A DNA stretch of 64,000 nucleotides from Actinosynnema sp042752395. GTDB taxonomy: Bacteria > Actinomycetota > Actinomycetes > Mycobacteriales > Pseudonocardiaceae. The stretch lies in NCBI RefSeq assembly GCF_042752395.1, contig NZ_JBHYXZ010000011.1, positions 31,343 through 95,342 on the forward strand, read 5' to 3'. Under the pieces are notes generated by a model. It made no database searches. It was not told the origin of the DNA and saw nothing but the letters and a program-made list of their open reading frames with translations. This document shows, in pieces, positions 48,286-55,781 of this stretch. Position 1 is the stretch's first letter, and every line of letters starts with the position of its first letter. A program made the position numbers and the translations under genes.

Positions 48286-48289
48286 CGCG

Positions 48290-48505
48290 GTCGCGGGGGG
48301 GGGGGGGGGCCCCCCCCCCCCCCGGGGGGCGGGGGGGGCGCCGGGGGCGGGCGGGGGGGGGGGGGGGGTACGACACACCGTCCCACACCNNNNNNNNNNG
48401 AATATCTATAACCCCCCAAACATATAAAGGCCCCCCCGGGGGTGCGGGGGCCCCCCGGTGCGCCGCCCCCCCCCCGGGCCGGGGGGCCAGGGCGGCGCAC
48501 GTGGT
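48290..48505. other. Scaffold gap with poly-G/poly-C artefact
   Basis: Ten N at 48390-48399 are surrounded by G and C runs and by a short AT-rich fragment (48400-48430) that does not match the rest of the window. It lies between the convergent methyltransferase and hydrolase genes. The flanks are not trustworthy. Confidence 0.9.
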
Positions 48506-48523
48506 CCGTTCGGGCGTCGAGGC

Positions 48524-49276
48524 TCAGGACGCGGCCCCGACCGCCGTGGCGCGGGCCGCGTCGAGCAGGAGTTCGGCCAGCTCCCGCGGTGCGGTGACCA
48601 TGCAGTCGTGGCCGGTCCGCAGCTCCCGCACCCGGGCCGGGGAACCGTTGGGCTGCACCGGCGGGACAGGCCGTCGGGTGATGCCCGCCGGCATCGCCCC
48701 GACGCAGTGGACGTGCGTCCGCGGGATGGCGTCCGCCGCCGGGTTGCCCAGCCGGACCGGCTGCCGCAGGGAGCGCACCGGCTGGTCGGACAGCATCCCC
48801 CGCAGCCAGGCGACGTCCGCCGGATCGGTGACGCCGAACAGGCCGTGCGGCGGCGGCAGCTCGGGCAGCGGCGGCACCCGCCAGCCGTCGCCGGACCGCG
48901 CGGCGAGGTCGACGAGGTCCCGGGTCACGGGCTGGACGTCCATCGCGCTCTCGCCGTCCTCCGGGACCATCGCGTCGAGGTAGACGAGGTGCGCGACGCG
49001 GTCCGGCACCCGGTCGGCCGCGGCGGAGACCACCAGGCCCGCGTAGCTGTGCCCGACCAGCACCACCCCGGTGAGGTCGTGGTGGGTGATCAGCGAGACG
49101 ACGTCCTCGACGTGCGTGTCGAGCCCCACCTCGGGGTCGAGCAGGTGCGCCCGGTCGCCGAAGCCGGTGAGCGACGGCGCGAGCACCCGGTGCCCGGCCA
49201 ACTCCAGCAGCGGCGTGACGCGCTCCCAGCAGCGGCCGCTGTGCCAGGCGCCGTGCACCAGCAGGAATGTGGGCAT
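48524..49276 (-). CDS. Alpha/beta-fold hydrolase (esterase type)
   Basis: The protein (250 aa) begins MPTFLLVHGAWHSGRCWERV, with the HGAWH oxyanion segment typical of salicylate/pyrethroid-type esterases. The nucleophile elbow is VLVGHSYAGLVVS (Ser in GHSYAG), and His is in LRTGHDCMVTAP. The acidic member is less certain. ATG at 49276 was chosen over an upstream in-frame start. It is divergent from an HxlR regulator, which probably controls it. Confidence 0.87.
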   Translation of the reverse strand: MPTFLLVHGAWHSGRCWERVTPLLELAGHRVLAPSLTGFGDRAHLLDPEVGLDTHVEDVVSLITHHDLTGVVLVGHSYAGLVVSAAADRVPDRVAHLVYLDAMVPEDGESAMDVQPVTRDLVDLAARSGDGWRVPPLPELPPPHGLFGVTDPADVAWLRGMLSDQPVRSLRQPVRLGNPAADAIPRTHVHCVGAMPAGITRRPVPPVQPNGSPARVRELRTGHDCMVTAPRELAELLLDAARATAVGAAS

Positions 49277-49343
49277 GTGGCAGTGACTCCCGTTCGCGCG
49301 AGGTGGGGTGGACAACCACGGTCACCATTCGTAACCCGGTACT

Positions 49344-49353
49344 GTTCGAGAAC
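49344..49353 (+). promoter_or_regulatory. Candidate HxlR operator
   Basis: GTTC-GA-GAAC is a short dyad in the hydrolase/HxlR divergent region (49277-49428), inside the wider CTGTTCGAGAACTG. The assignment rests only on position and symmetry. Confidence 0.4.
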
Positions 49354-49428
49354 TGCCACCATCGTGATCGTCCGGCCGGTGTCGGGCAATAAGGCACATT
49401 CCCGTGCCCCGGTTCCCCGGAGGTAACC

Positions 49429-49800
49429 ATGACGACCCAGGACGGCGGACCGCGCCGGGAGGACGCGTGCCGGACCCGCGTGGTGCTCGACATCGTCGGC
49501 GACAAGTGGTCGCTGCTAATCGTGCGCCAACTCCGGCACGGCCCCCGCCGCTTCACCGAGCTGAAGCGGGACGTCGACGGCATCAGCCAACGCATGCTCA
49601 CCGTGACGCTGCGGAGCCTGGAGCGGGACGGGATCCTCACCCGGACCGTCCACAACGTCATGCCACCGCACGTGAGCTACGCGCTGACCCCGATGGGCAG
49701 GACCCTCCGCGAGGCCGCCGCGCCCCTGCTGGAGTGGAGCGTCGCCCACCTGGCCGCCATCGACACCGCCCGCGCCGACTACGACGCCCGCCACCCTTGA
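49429..49800 (+). CDS. HxlR-family transcriptional regulator
   Basis: The protein (123 aa) is a single HxlR winged helix: LDIVGDKWSLLIVRQLRHGPRRFTELKRDVDGISQRMLT-type core, then the wing LERDGILTRTVHNVMPPHVSYALTPMG. A cysteine at residue 14 (DACRTR) is placed as in thiol- or aldehyde-sensing HxlR proteins. ATG at 49429 has GGAGG. It is divergent from the alpha/beta hydrolase. Confidence 0.9.
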   Translation: MTTQDGGPRREDACRTRVVLDIVGDKWSLLIVRQLRHGPRRFTELKRDVDGISQRMLTVTLRSLERDGILTRTVHNVMPPHVSYALTPMGRTLREAAAPLLEWSVAHLAAIDTARADYDARHP

Positions 49801-49815
49801 GGTGCCGCGCCCCGG

Positions 49816-50145
49816 TCACCCGGCCCACTGCAGGGCCGGCGTCGCGACGGTGGGGGCGAGGTGCAGCAGCGGGAACACGGTGGTCTTGTAGGAGCGCGCC
49901 CGGATCGTCGTGGCCGCCGCGCCGAGGAAGTAGAGGATCAGCCCCACCGCCGCCGGGACGGCCAGGCCCACGACCAGCCCCACGGCTCCGGCCGACTTGG
50001 CCGGCGCGAGCCGGTTCCACCACGACCGCGGCACCCCGTACTGCTGGAGCGGTTCCACGACGAACGGCCGGCGGGAGAACAGCGAGTACCCGGAGAAGCC
50101 GATCCAGAGCGCGGTGAGGACGGCGACGATGTGGTACGCGGTCAT
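49816..50145 (-). CDS. DoxX-like small membrane protein
   Basis: The protein (109 aa) has an N-terminal helix HIVAVLTALWIGFSGYSLF and two or three further helices (AGAVGLVVGLAVPAAVGLILYFLG, TVFPLLHLAPTVA), the layout of DoxX-like/DUF proteins. A charged SWWNRLAPAKSAG loop lies between. Function unknown. It is divergent from a LysR remnant, the arrangement in which a LysR normally regulates such a gene. Confidence 0.75.
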   Translation of the reverse strand: MTAYHIVAVLTALWIGFSGYSLFSRRPFVVEPLQQYGVPRSWWNRLAPAKSAGAVGLVVGLAVPAAVGLILYFLGAAATTIRARSYKTTVFPLLHLAPTVATPALQWAG

Positions 50146-50314
50146 GGGAGGTCCCTTCACGAGCGTTGTGTCGGCGCGGCGGCAGTCGTGGGTTTCCACG
50201 CCGTGCGCGGGCTGCGCCGTGGTGCCGCCACCAGCCTGGTCGTCGTGACGCCGTCGAAAAAGGACGGTTCCGGAGCCGCACTGTTGAGGTCCGGGCCAAG
50301 GGTCTGGAGGGCGC

Positions 50315-50884
50315 GTGGAGCTGCGGGACATCGAGATGGCGCAACTGCGTTCCGGTGAGGTCGACGTGGCGCACGTGTGGCTGCCCGTCCACGAACCGGA
50401 CCTCACCACCGGACCCGTCACGCACACGTCACCGGTCCTGCTGATGCTCGCCGACTCGCACCCCTGCGCCGACCGCGACTCGGTGTGCCTGGAGGACTAC
50501 GGCGACCTCACCTTCGTCAACCCCACCGCGCCGGTCCCGACGTCGATGGAGGAGGCGTTCCAGCCCTTCCGCACCCCCGCCGGCCGCCCGATCCCGCGCG
50601 GGCCGTCGGTATCCAGCCGGGACGACCAGGTCAAGGCCGTCGTGTCCGGCCGGGCCGTGCTCGCGGTCCCGGCCGAAGCGGCCCGCTTCTCCCCCTGGCC
50701 CCACCTGGTCTACCTGCCGGTCCGCGACGCCCCACCGGTCCACTGGGCTTTCGCCTGGCGGACCGCCGACGAGACCCCGTGGGTCCGCGCGTTCGTCCGG
50801 GCGGCCGGCCGGCGCCGAGGGGCGGCCCCACCGCGGTGGCGCCGCCCCGACCGGCGTCACGGCTGGTGGGGACCCGGCGGGTAG
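50315..50884 (+). pseudogene. LysR-family regulator with internal deletion
   Basis: The frame (189 codons) starts GTG with GGAGGG upstream and encodes VELRDIE, the usual first residues of many actinobacterial LysR proteins. It then jumps at once to MAQLRSGEVDVAHVWLPV, a segment normally found after residue 145. The rest is the LysR effector domain (VLAVPAEAARFSPWP, WAFAWR). The helix-turn-helix, dimerisation helix and first part of the effector domain are missing, about 140 residues. It is therefore a non-DNA-binding remnant, or an assembly deletion. The frame beyond the deletion is intact. Confidence 0.7.
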
Positions 50885-51357
50885 GGCGGCATGGGCGGCT
50901 CACGGCGAAGCCGACGACGCCGGACGACCACCACGACGACCAGACCGCCGACGAGCAGGAACCCGACGAGGACGAGCCACGCGACGACGGTCCCCGAACC
51001 CGACCCGCCCGCGGGTTGGACCTCGTGAGGGCCGTACGCCTCGTGCAACTCCTCCGCCGTGGCGGACCTGGTCTTGTCGTTCACCGTGACGACGACCCGG
51101 TCGACTTCCCCGGGGTAGGTGTCCCACACCAGGCGGAAGATCGCCTCCCCGTCGTCGTCCCGCCGCTCGATGCTGTAGGCCGCGACGGCGAGCGTGTCGA
51201 AGCCGTTGGAAGTGTTGTGCCTGACGGAAATGCCGGTGTAGCCCTTGTCCTGGATGCGTGAGCCGAGGTTGGACAACTCGGCGAGCGAGGCGCACCCCGC
51301 CGCCATGAGGACGCACAGCAGCACGCCCAACAGGCGGGCACGGTTGACGGGTTTCAC
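50857..51357 (-). CDS. Lipoprotein with C-terminal membrane anchor
   Basis: The protein (166 aa) begins VKPVNRARLLGVLLCVLMAAGCASL, with lipobox MAAGC, then a soluble part (GYTGISVRHNTSNGFDTLA, VWDTYPGEVDRVVVTVNDK). A transmembrane helix, VVAWLVLVGFLLVGGLVVV, and an arginine-rich tail RRRRLRREPPMPPYP follow. GTG at 51357 has AAGGGGG upstream. It overlaps the LysR-remnant 3' end by 28 bases. Family not recognised. Confidence 0.75.
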   Translation of the reverse strand: MKPVNRARLLGVLLCVLMAAGCASLAELSNLGSRIQDKGYTGISVRHNTSNGFDTLAVAAYSIERRDDDGEAIFRLVWDTYPGEVDRVVVTVNDKTRSATAEELHEAYGPHEVQPAGGSGSGTVVAWLVLVGFLLVGGLVVVVVVRRRRLRREPPMPPYPPGPHQP

Positions 51358-51586
51358 AAGTCCCCCTTGGTGAAGGGCTCGCCGGATCGCACGGGCAGCC
51401 GCAGATCGCCCCGTCGGCGAGCCGGTTGGATTCGGTCCGAGCGCTTCGGACGGCGCCGAACCGGCTCCCGGCCCTGCGGACCGGGGAAGCCGTACGGGGA
51501 GATCAGGCCGACGTGACGCCGGCCGGGAGTGGGCAGCCGCGGGCGGGCAGACGCCGGCCGGCGCTACGAAGGAGGTGGGAAGGAGC
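51358..51586. other. Intergenic region
   Basis: No convincing gene is visible between the lipoprotein and a weak ORF at 51587. It probably holds the lipoprotein promoter. Confidence 0.35.
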
Positions 51587-51949
51587 ATGGCGGATCCTCC
51601 GGTTCCGACTGCGAACCGGGTCTCCCCGACCACCGAAGGCGGTGGCATCGTGACCGGGCCGCCGCGGAGCGACCGAAGTGACGATCACGAACTCGGTGGG
51701 TACTCCCCCCTTGCCGGGGAAGTCTGCCGGACCATCATCATCACCGTCAAAGTGACCCCGCCCACCGACCGTCCGGGAAACGCGGGTCCTGCCATGCGAC
51801 CGATCGCCGTGGTGCAACGCAAGGCGAGAGAAAAGCACCGAGCCACACGGCTACCGGCACCACATTCCCGCGACCCCGACCAGCCACAGTGGACCCACCC
51901 GCGCCTCAAGGCCCGCGAGCCCCGCCCAACCCCGAGCCGCTGCCGGTGA
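51587..51949 (+). CDS. Weakly supported small ORF (120 aa)
   Basis: ATG at 51587 opens 120 codons; GGAGG lies 11 bases upstream (51571-51575) and AAGGAG immediately before. It encodes an unremarkable, proline- and arginine-rich protein (TNRVSPTTEGGGIVTGP-like start: MADPPVPTANRVSPTTEGG). Third-position G/C is only moderate. It lies just outside the putative attachment site. It may be a real small gene or a chance frame. Confidence 0.3.
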   Translation: MADPPVPTANRVSPTTEGGGIVTGPPRSDRSDDHELGGYSPLAGEVCRTIIITVKVTPPTDRPGNAGPAMRPIAVVQRKAREKHRATRLPAPHSRDPDQPQWTHPRLKAREPRPTPSRCR

Positions 51950-52012
51950 CGCGTCCGGCACGCAAAGCCCCCGGCGAGTCGCACCCAGGGCCGCACTGTT
52001 GATCATTTTCCG

Positions 52013-52038
52013 ACTGCGATGCCTGTGTCAGGCGCAGT
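52013..52038 (-). terminator. Hairpin next to the tRNA-like 3' end
   Basis: ACTGC-gat-GCCTG, loop TGT, CAGGC-GCAGT: ten paired bases with a three-base bulge. It directly abuts the acceptor end of the tRNA-like sequence on the minus strand. Confidence 0.45.
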
Positions 52039-52085
52039 GCCCCCGGTGCGACTCGAACGCACACTGGACGGGTGTTGGATCCGTG
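52038..52085 (-). other. tRNA 3'-half-like sequence, putative attachment site
   Basis: On the minus strand GTGCG-TTCGAGT-CGCAC is a perfect T arm, followed by CGGGGGC and A, as in an acceptor 3' strand. The preceding ACGGA-TCCAACA-CCCGT looks like a degenerate anticodon arm with an A:C mismatch. The matching acceptor 5' strand GCCCCCG and a D arm are not present upstream, so this is not an intact tRNA. Sequences of this kind remain at one end when an element integrates into the 3' half of a tRNA gene. The amino-acid identity is unresolved. Confidence 0.55.
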
Positions 52086-52157
52086 CATCATGGGCGTTCA
52101 CGTGCGTCAAGAGCGTAGCTCGACCTGTACGAACCGGTCTGCCAGCATCATGGGCGT
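52085..52157. repeat. 13-bp direct repeat, 60 bp apart
   Basis: GCATCATGGGCGT occurs at 52085-52097 and 52145-52157. The flanking bases differ. It lies just inside the tRNA-like site and may be a recombinase arm site. Confidence 0.6.
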
Positions 52158-52237
52158 CGCACGTCGCGCTGAGCATTCGGTGTTTAAGAGGTGAAGATGA
52201 TCAAGCGTTTCCGCAGGTCAAGCCTCAGGAACGAGCG

Positions 52238-52471
52238 ATGACCGCGCCACCGCCCTGGTACGAACGCGGACCCGACGGCATCCCGACCGGCCGCACCTGG
52301 GACACCGAGGACCAGGCCCGCGCCGAAGTCGCCCCCAGCTGCACCGTCTACCAAGAGACCAGCGCGCTGGTCGGCGACACGAGCTTCGGCTACACCGCCT
52401 TCACCCGACCCGCACCACGCCCACCGGTCACAGGCTGGCGCCCCCTCGGCTACCGCAGCGAGCCGACCTAG
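52238..52471 (+). CDS. Small hypothetical protein
   Basis: The protein (77 aa) begins MTAPPPWYERGPDGIPTGRT; it is proline-rich, without membrane helix or cysteine pairs. AGGA lies eight to eleven bases before ATG 52238. Family not recognised. It ends in CTAG shared with the stop of the opposite-strand lipoprotein gene. It is the first gene inside the presumed element. Confidence 0.5.
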   Translation: MTAPPPWYERGPDGIPTGRTWDTEDQARAEVAPSCTVYQETSALVGDTSFGYTAFTRPAPRPPVTGWRPLGYRSEPT

Positions 52472-52953
52472 AACTGGCCCACCCAGTACCCGCGCATCCC
52501 CTCCAGCGCCACCTGCACCTGGAACTCGCCCGGCGCGTCCGGCGCCATCCACGCCTCCGACCACGACAGCGTCCCGCCGGGCAGGACATCCACCGTCGGC
52601 GGCTCGACGCCCTGCGCCGAGTCCACCACGCTGTCCAACTGCCGCCCACCCGCCGTCGCCCGCACCACGACCCGGCGCGCCGGTAGTGCCGCGTCCCCCT
52701 GGTTGACCGCGGTCACCTCCACCCGCACCCCGCGGCCACCGCGCTCCGCGCCCGCCGCCGACACGGACGGCTCGAACGCCACCGGCACGCCGACCGTCAC
52801 CAGCGCACCGCCCACCAGCACGCCCGACCCGAACGACGACGGCACCGCGGCCACCGCCTCGCTCGTCGGCGACCCCGACGAGGACGGGCCGGACGCGCAC
52901 CCGGCGGCAGCGAAGACGGCGAGAACGGCGGCGAGCACACGGAGGAGCTTCAC
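52468..52953 (-). CDS. Lipoprotein, function unknown
   Basis: The protein (161 aa) begins VKLLRVLAAVLAVFAAAGCASG with lipobox AAGC, followed by a serine-rich linker and a beta-rich part (VRVEVTAVNQGDAALPARRV, GEFQVQVALEGMRGYWVGQF) similar to the immunoglobulin-like fold of DUF4352-type lipoproteins. GTG at 52953. It is read toward the attachment site, behind the large XRE regulator. Confidence 0.7.
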   Translation of the reverse strand: MKLLRVLAAVLAVFAAAGCASGPSSSGSPTSEAVAAVPSSFGSGVLVGGALVTVGVPVAFEPSVSAAGAERGGRGVRVEVTAVNQGDAALPARRVVVRATAGGRQLDSVVDSAQGVEPPTVDVLPGGTLSWSEAWMAPDAPGEFQVQVALEGMRGYWVGQF

Positions 52954-52984
52954 CCCGTATCCGTCGCCGCGCCGACGCGCAGCG

Positions 52985-54202
52985 TTACAGCGCGGCGCCG
53001 AGCCGGAACAGCAGCCCCCGCAGCTCCCGGCCCGCGCCGCTGTCCGGCCGCACCGCGGGCAGCAGGCCAGTGATGACCTCCCGCGCGAGCACGTGGCTCC
53101 GCAGCCGCGCCGGCGCGACCCGCTCCGCCGCCAGGAACGCACCCACCGCGTCCTCGCCCCGACCACCCAGCTCGGCGAGCACCCGGCCGCGGGTGAGGTA
53201 GAACTGGCCGCGCCGCTCCTGCGACGCGATCAGCTCGGGGTCCACCTGGTCCGCCAGCTCGACCGCCCGCTCAGCATCGCCCGCCTCCAGCGCGCCCTGC
53301 ATCCGGTACAGCCGCACGTTCGTCGGGCCGAAGAACGCCGTGTCGGGACCGGACTCGCCCGTGCGCTCGGCGACCTCGGCCGCCTCGTCGATCCGGGCCG
53401 CCGCGTCGGCCGCGTGCCCTGACCCGGCCGCCATCAGCCCGGAGACCATGCACAGCGCCCCGTAGGCGGCGACCGAGTTCGGGTCGCGGTCGGCGGTCAC
53501 CGCCGCACCGGTCTGGTCGACGGCGGCGGCCGCGAGCCGGAACGCCTGCTCGTGATCGGCCACGCCGGCGAGCGCGTGCACCTGCGAGAAGGTGGCGATC
53601 GCGTCCCACGCGGGCGAGCCGAGTTCCGCCGCGGCCTGAACGCTGCGCTCGCTGACCATGTAGGCCAGGTCCGCGTACCCGAACGCGGACGCCAAGGTCA
53701 TCGCGGTGTTCAGCGCGCGCACCAGCTGCCGCACCGCCAGCGCCCGCTCGTCGCCCGACGTGGCAGCGACTGCGGCGTACAGCTCGGTCAGCAGCGCGGG
53801 CAGGGCGTCGCCCATCGCGCCGAAGTCGGCGCGCGTGCGGGCGCGGACGAGCCGGTCGACGTCGGCGGCGAGCGCGATCACGGGCCGTGTCGGGGCGGTG
53901 GTGGCGGCGCCGAGCCGGTTGGACACCAGGGCGTGCCGCACGGCGGGGATGGTGGCCTGCGCGTCGGCCAGCGCGGGATCCTGCCAGGTGACGGGCTGGC
54001 CGATCAGCTCGGTGGCGGACACGCGCAGCGCGTTGGCGATGGCGGTGATCGCCTGGCGGGACAGGGTGCGCTCGCCGCGCTCGGCGCGGGACAGGTAGGA
54101 CTCGGATAGCCCGGCGAGGCCGGCGAGCTGCGCGAGGTTGAGCTGTCGCCAGTTGCGGAGGTAGCGGATCCGTCCGCCGAGGCTGTGCGGCGTGTGGGTC
54201 AT
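52985..54202 (-). CDS. XRE-family regulator with TPR-like C-terminus
   Basis: The protein (405 aa) has an N-terminal XRE helix-turn-helix (GGRIRYLRNWRQLNLAQLAG, LSESYLSRAERGERTLSRQA) followed by helical repeats like those of TPR-type regulators (ALAGVADHEQAFRLAAAAV, GALEAGDAERAVELADQV). Such regulators in actinomycete elements often respond to small peptides. ATG at 54202 follows GGGGAG. Upstream, at 54259-54275, two CATGACA boxes lie 57 bases before the start; the same pair lies before the small XRE gene at 55779. Confidence 0.82.
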   Translation of the reverse strand: MTHTPHSLGGRIRYLRNWRQLNLAQLAGLAGLSESYLSRAERGERTLSRQAITAIANALRVSATELIGQPVTWQDPALADAQATIPAVRHALVSNRLGAATTAPTRPVIALAADVDRLVRARTRADFGAMGDALPALLTELYAAVAATSGDERALAVRQLVRALNTAMTLASAFGYADLAYMVSERSVQAAAELGSPAWDAIATFSQVHALAGVADHEQAFRLAAAAVDQTGAAVTADRDPNSVAAYGALCMVSGLMAAGSGHAADAAARIDEAAEVAERTGESGPDTAFFGPTNVRLYRMQGALEAGDAERAVELADQVDPELIASQERRGQFYLTRGRVLAELGGRGEDAVGAFLAAERVAPARLRSHVLAREVITGLLPAVRPDSGAGRELRGLLFRLGAAL

Positions 54203-54258
54203 GGTCGTCTCCCCTGCCGTCGTGGTGTTCGCTCCACACAGGATCGCAGCCCCGCCGC

Positions 54259-54275
54259 TGTCATGACTTGTCATG
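54259..54275 (-). promoter_or_regulatory. Direct CATGACA pair (operator)
   Basis: On the minus strand CATGACA-AGT-CATGACA, ten-base period. The same arrangement occurs at 55750-55766, before another XRE gene, so both may be bound by the same repressor. Confidence 0.65.
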
Positions 54276-54381
54276 CAGGCAAGAGCGGAGCGTGGCAACG
54301 CCCATACGCTTCGTTCCCGAAGCGATAAAGGCTATCTACACCCGGTCGTACCAGTGCGGATCTTCGGGTGAACTCGTTAGT

Positions 54382-54394
54382 CCACATGGTGTGG
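54382..54394. promoter_or_regulatory. Short dyad CCACA-TGG-TGTGG
   Basis: Five-base arms with a three-base spacer in the divergent region between the large XRE gene and the gene at 54523. It may be an operator; no further evidence. Confidence 0.3.
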
Positions 54395-54491
54395 CCAAAT
54401 GGCAGCACAGCAGGTAGAAGTGTGAGGCTCGGACGATGCGCGCGCACGGAGGGTGGAGTCGCAGGTGGTAGGAGATGGCTCCACAGGGAAA

Positions 54492-54509
54492 CAGGTGGCC
54501 TGCCACCTG
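54492..54509 (+). promoter_or_regulatory. Dyad CAGGTGGC-CT-GCCACCTG
   Basis: Perfect eight-base arms with a two-base spacer, immediately upstream of the GGGAGGAG ribosome-binding site of the gene at 54523. Binding here would block its translation or transcription. Confidence 0.55.
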
Positions 54510-54522
54510 CGGGAGGAGAGGC

Positions 54523-54816
54523 GTGACCGACATACAAGATCGCAGCGGTACCCACAAGGTCGACATCGACGCCTACGAGGCGATCAGACGCGGAGCCCAA
54601 GCGGCGAACCTGCTACCCGACGGCTTCCTCGTGCGAAACGTGTCCGTGGTTTTCGAGGCCGTCGGCGAGAGCACCGACGGCGACCCGGTCTTCATCCGTG
54701 GCCGCTACCACCCGATCCCGATCGGCCTCGGTTCCGAACGCGGCATCCTCGAGACGGCCGTGGGCGACGTCATCCACGAACTCCAGCAGCAGCGCACGCG
54801 AGCCGGCACCGGCTAG
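54523..54816 (+). CDS. Small hypothetical protein
   Basis: The protein (97 aa) begins VTDIQDRSGTHKVDIDAYEA and contains VFEAVGESTDGDPVFIRGRY and GILETAVGDVIHELQQQRT. GTG at 54523 follows GGGAGGAG. No family recognised. It ends close to a scaffold gap. Confidence 0.6.
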   Translation: MTDIQDRSGTHKVDIDAYEAIRRGAQAANLLPDGFLVRNVSVVFEAVGESTDGDPVFIRGRYHPIPIGLGSERGILETAVGDVIHELQQQRTRAGTG

Positions 54817-55012
54817 CGGCTCGGTTCGCTTGTCTCTTCCCCGGCAGGGGGGGGCGCCCCCCCCGCGCCGGGAACCCCCGCGGGGGGGGGCCGGGGGCGG
54901 GGGTGACGCCGCCCCCGCGCGACCACAGGCCGGTGTACCAGGTGTGCGGGGTCTGCGCCTGGAGCCCGACNNNNNNNNNNCTCCCCCCGCCGCCCACGCG
55001 CGCCGCCACCGG
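54817..55012. other. Scaffold gap with duplicated flank
   Basis: Ten N at 54971-54980. The about 40 bases ending at 54847 (ACCGGCTAGCGG...CCCCGGCAGG) recur at about 55007-55048, with only a few differences. The part before the N run includes an apparent coding fragment with a CGVC motif that does not fit the neighbours. This is a misassembled join. Confidence 0.8.
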
Positions 55013-55633
55013 CTAGCGGATGGGTTCGCTTGTCTCTTCCCCGGCAGGCCGCGACACCCCGGAGTCGCGGCCTTCGTCGTCCACGCCCCCGTACACAGCC
55101 CCGTACGCCGTCGAGTGCTTCACCTCGAAGTACACCGTCGACTGCTGACCTTCCTGCCCTCGGTAGATCAGGTCCACGGCAGGCTCGTCGGGATCCGGCT
55201 CTGCGCGCAACATCTCGTCCACCACCCCGTTGACCAGCCACCGCTGCCACGGGCTGAGGCGGGTGACCTTCCGGGCCAACTCCCGCTCCGACACAGTCGG
55301 CCGGCCGGCCGGCGACGGCCGGTTCGGCGCGTCGTAGGTCGCCGGGTCGAGCAGGTGCAGCGCCTCGTTGTGATCCACGCCCACGACCTTGGCCGCGGCG
55401 ATCACGTTGCCGACTTCAGGACGAGCAGGTTGGGTCTGGCCGCCGCCAACTTTGCGCATGCCCGACTCCATCGCCGACCACGTGGTCACCGAGAAGCCAG
55501 CCTTGGCAGCTGCCTCGCGCATGCTCAGCTTTCGGGCCCTACGGGCGGTTCGCAGCACCTCGCCCAAGGGCCATGGTCGCTCGATCGAAGGAATCTTAGG
55601 GTCGCCTTCCCCAGTGGTCATGGGCGACATCAT
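55013..55633 (-). CDS. XRE-family helix-turn-helix regulator
   Basis: The protein (206 aa, C-terminus uncertain) has an XRE domain (LGEVLRTARRARKLSMREAA, AGFSVTTWSAMESG) and a C-terminal half ending in YFEVKHSTAYGAVYGGVD. It stops in a TAG just beside the misassembled join, so the last few residues may be wrong. The start may be ATG at 55633 or 55621. It is divergent from the XRE gene at 55779. Confidence 0.75.
   Translation of the reverse strand: MMSPMTTGEGDPKIPSIERPWPLGEVLRTARRARKLSMREAAAKAGFSVTTWSAMESGMRKVGGGQTQPARPEVGNVIAAAKVVGVDHNEALHLLDPATYDAPNRPSPAGRPTVSERELARKVTRLSPWQRWLVNGVVDEMLRAEPDPDEPAVDLIYRGQEGQQSTVYFEVKHSTAYGAVYGGVDDEGRDSGVSRPAGEETSEPIR
55047..55072. repeat. GC-rich inverted repeat
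   Basis: GGCCGCGAC (55047-55055) and GTCGCGGCC (55064-55072) form a nine-bp stem with eight-base loop within the 3' end of the XRE gene. Such a stem may have caused the assembly break. Confidence 0.5.
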
Positions 55634-55749
55634 GTCCTACCCGTATGACACGTGCCTACTGACTGGCCCTGTTCAGTTGCGGTTCGGGGCAGGCGGGTTA
55701 ACGCAGGTCAAACACCTGATCGAACAGCGGGACCGCTCCGTCTTGCAGA

Positions 55750-55781
55750 CATGACACTTCATGACATACGCTGCTGTCATG
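55750..55781 (+). promoter_or_regulatory. CATGACA repeats overlapping the promoter of the XRE gene
   Basis: CATGACA-CTT-CATGACA at 55750-55766 plus inverted TGTCATG at 55775-55781 enclose the -10 TACGCT (55767-55772), six bases before ATG 55779. A bound repressor would block the leaderless promoter directly. Confidence 0.65.

Larger units (their letters stand above)
51950..52237. other. Left edge region of the integrated element
   Basis: This stretch has no protein gene. It holds the tRNA 3'-half-like sequence (52038-52085), a hairpin, and a 13-base direct repeat, and is less GC-rich than its surroundings. Confidence 0.5.
54203..54522. other. Divergent promoter region
   Basis: No gene in these 320 bases. 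It holds the CATGACA pair (54259-54275), the CCACA-TGG-TGTGG dyad (54382-54394) and the CAGGTGGC dyad (54492-54509). Confidence 0.5.

Noticed and set aside
51906..52091. 61-codon minus-strand frame over the tRNA-like site
   Set aside because: It runs through the tRNA-like sequence and has no ribosome-binding site or coding bias.
52038..52140. A complete tRNA gene on the minus strand
   Set aside because: No acceptor 5' strand or D arm upstream, and the anticodon stem has a mismatch; only the 3' half is convincing.
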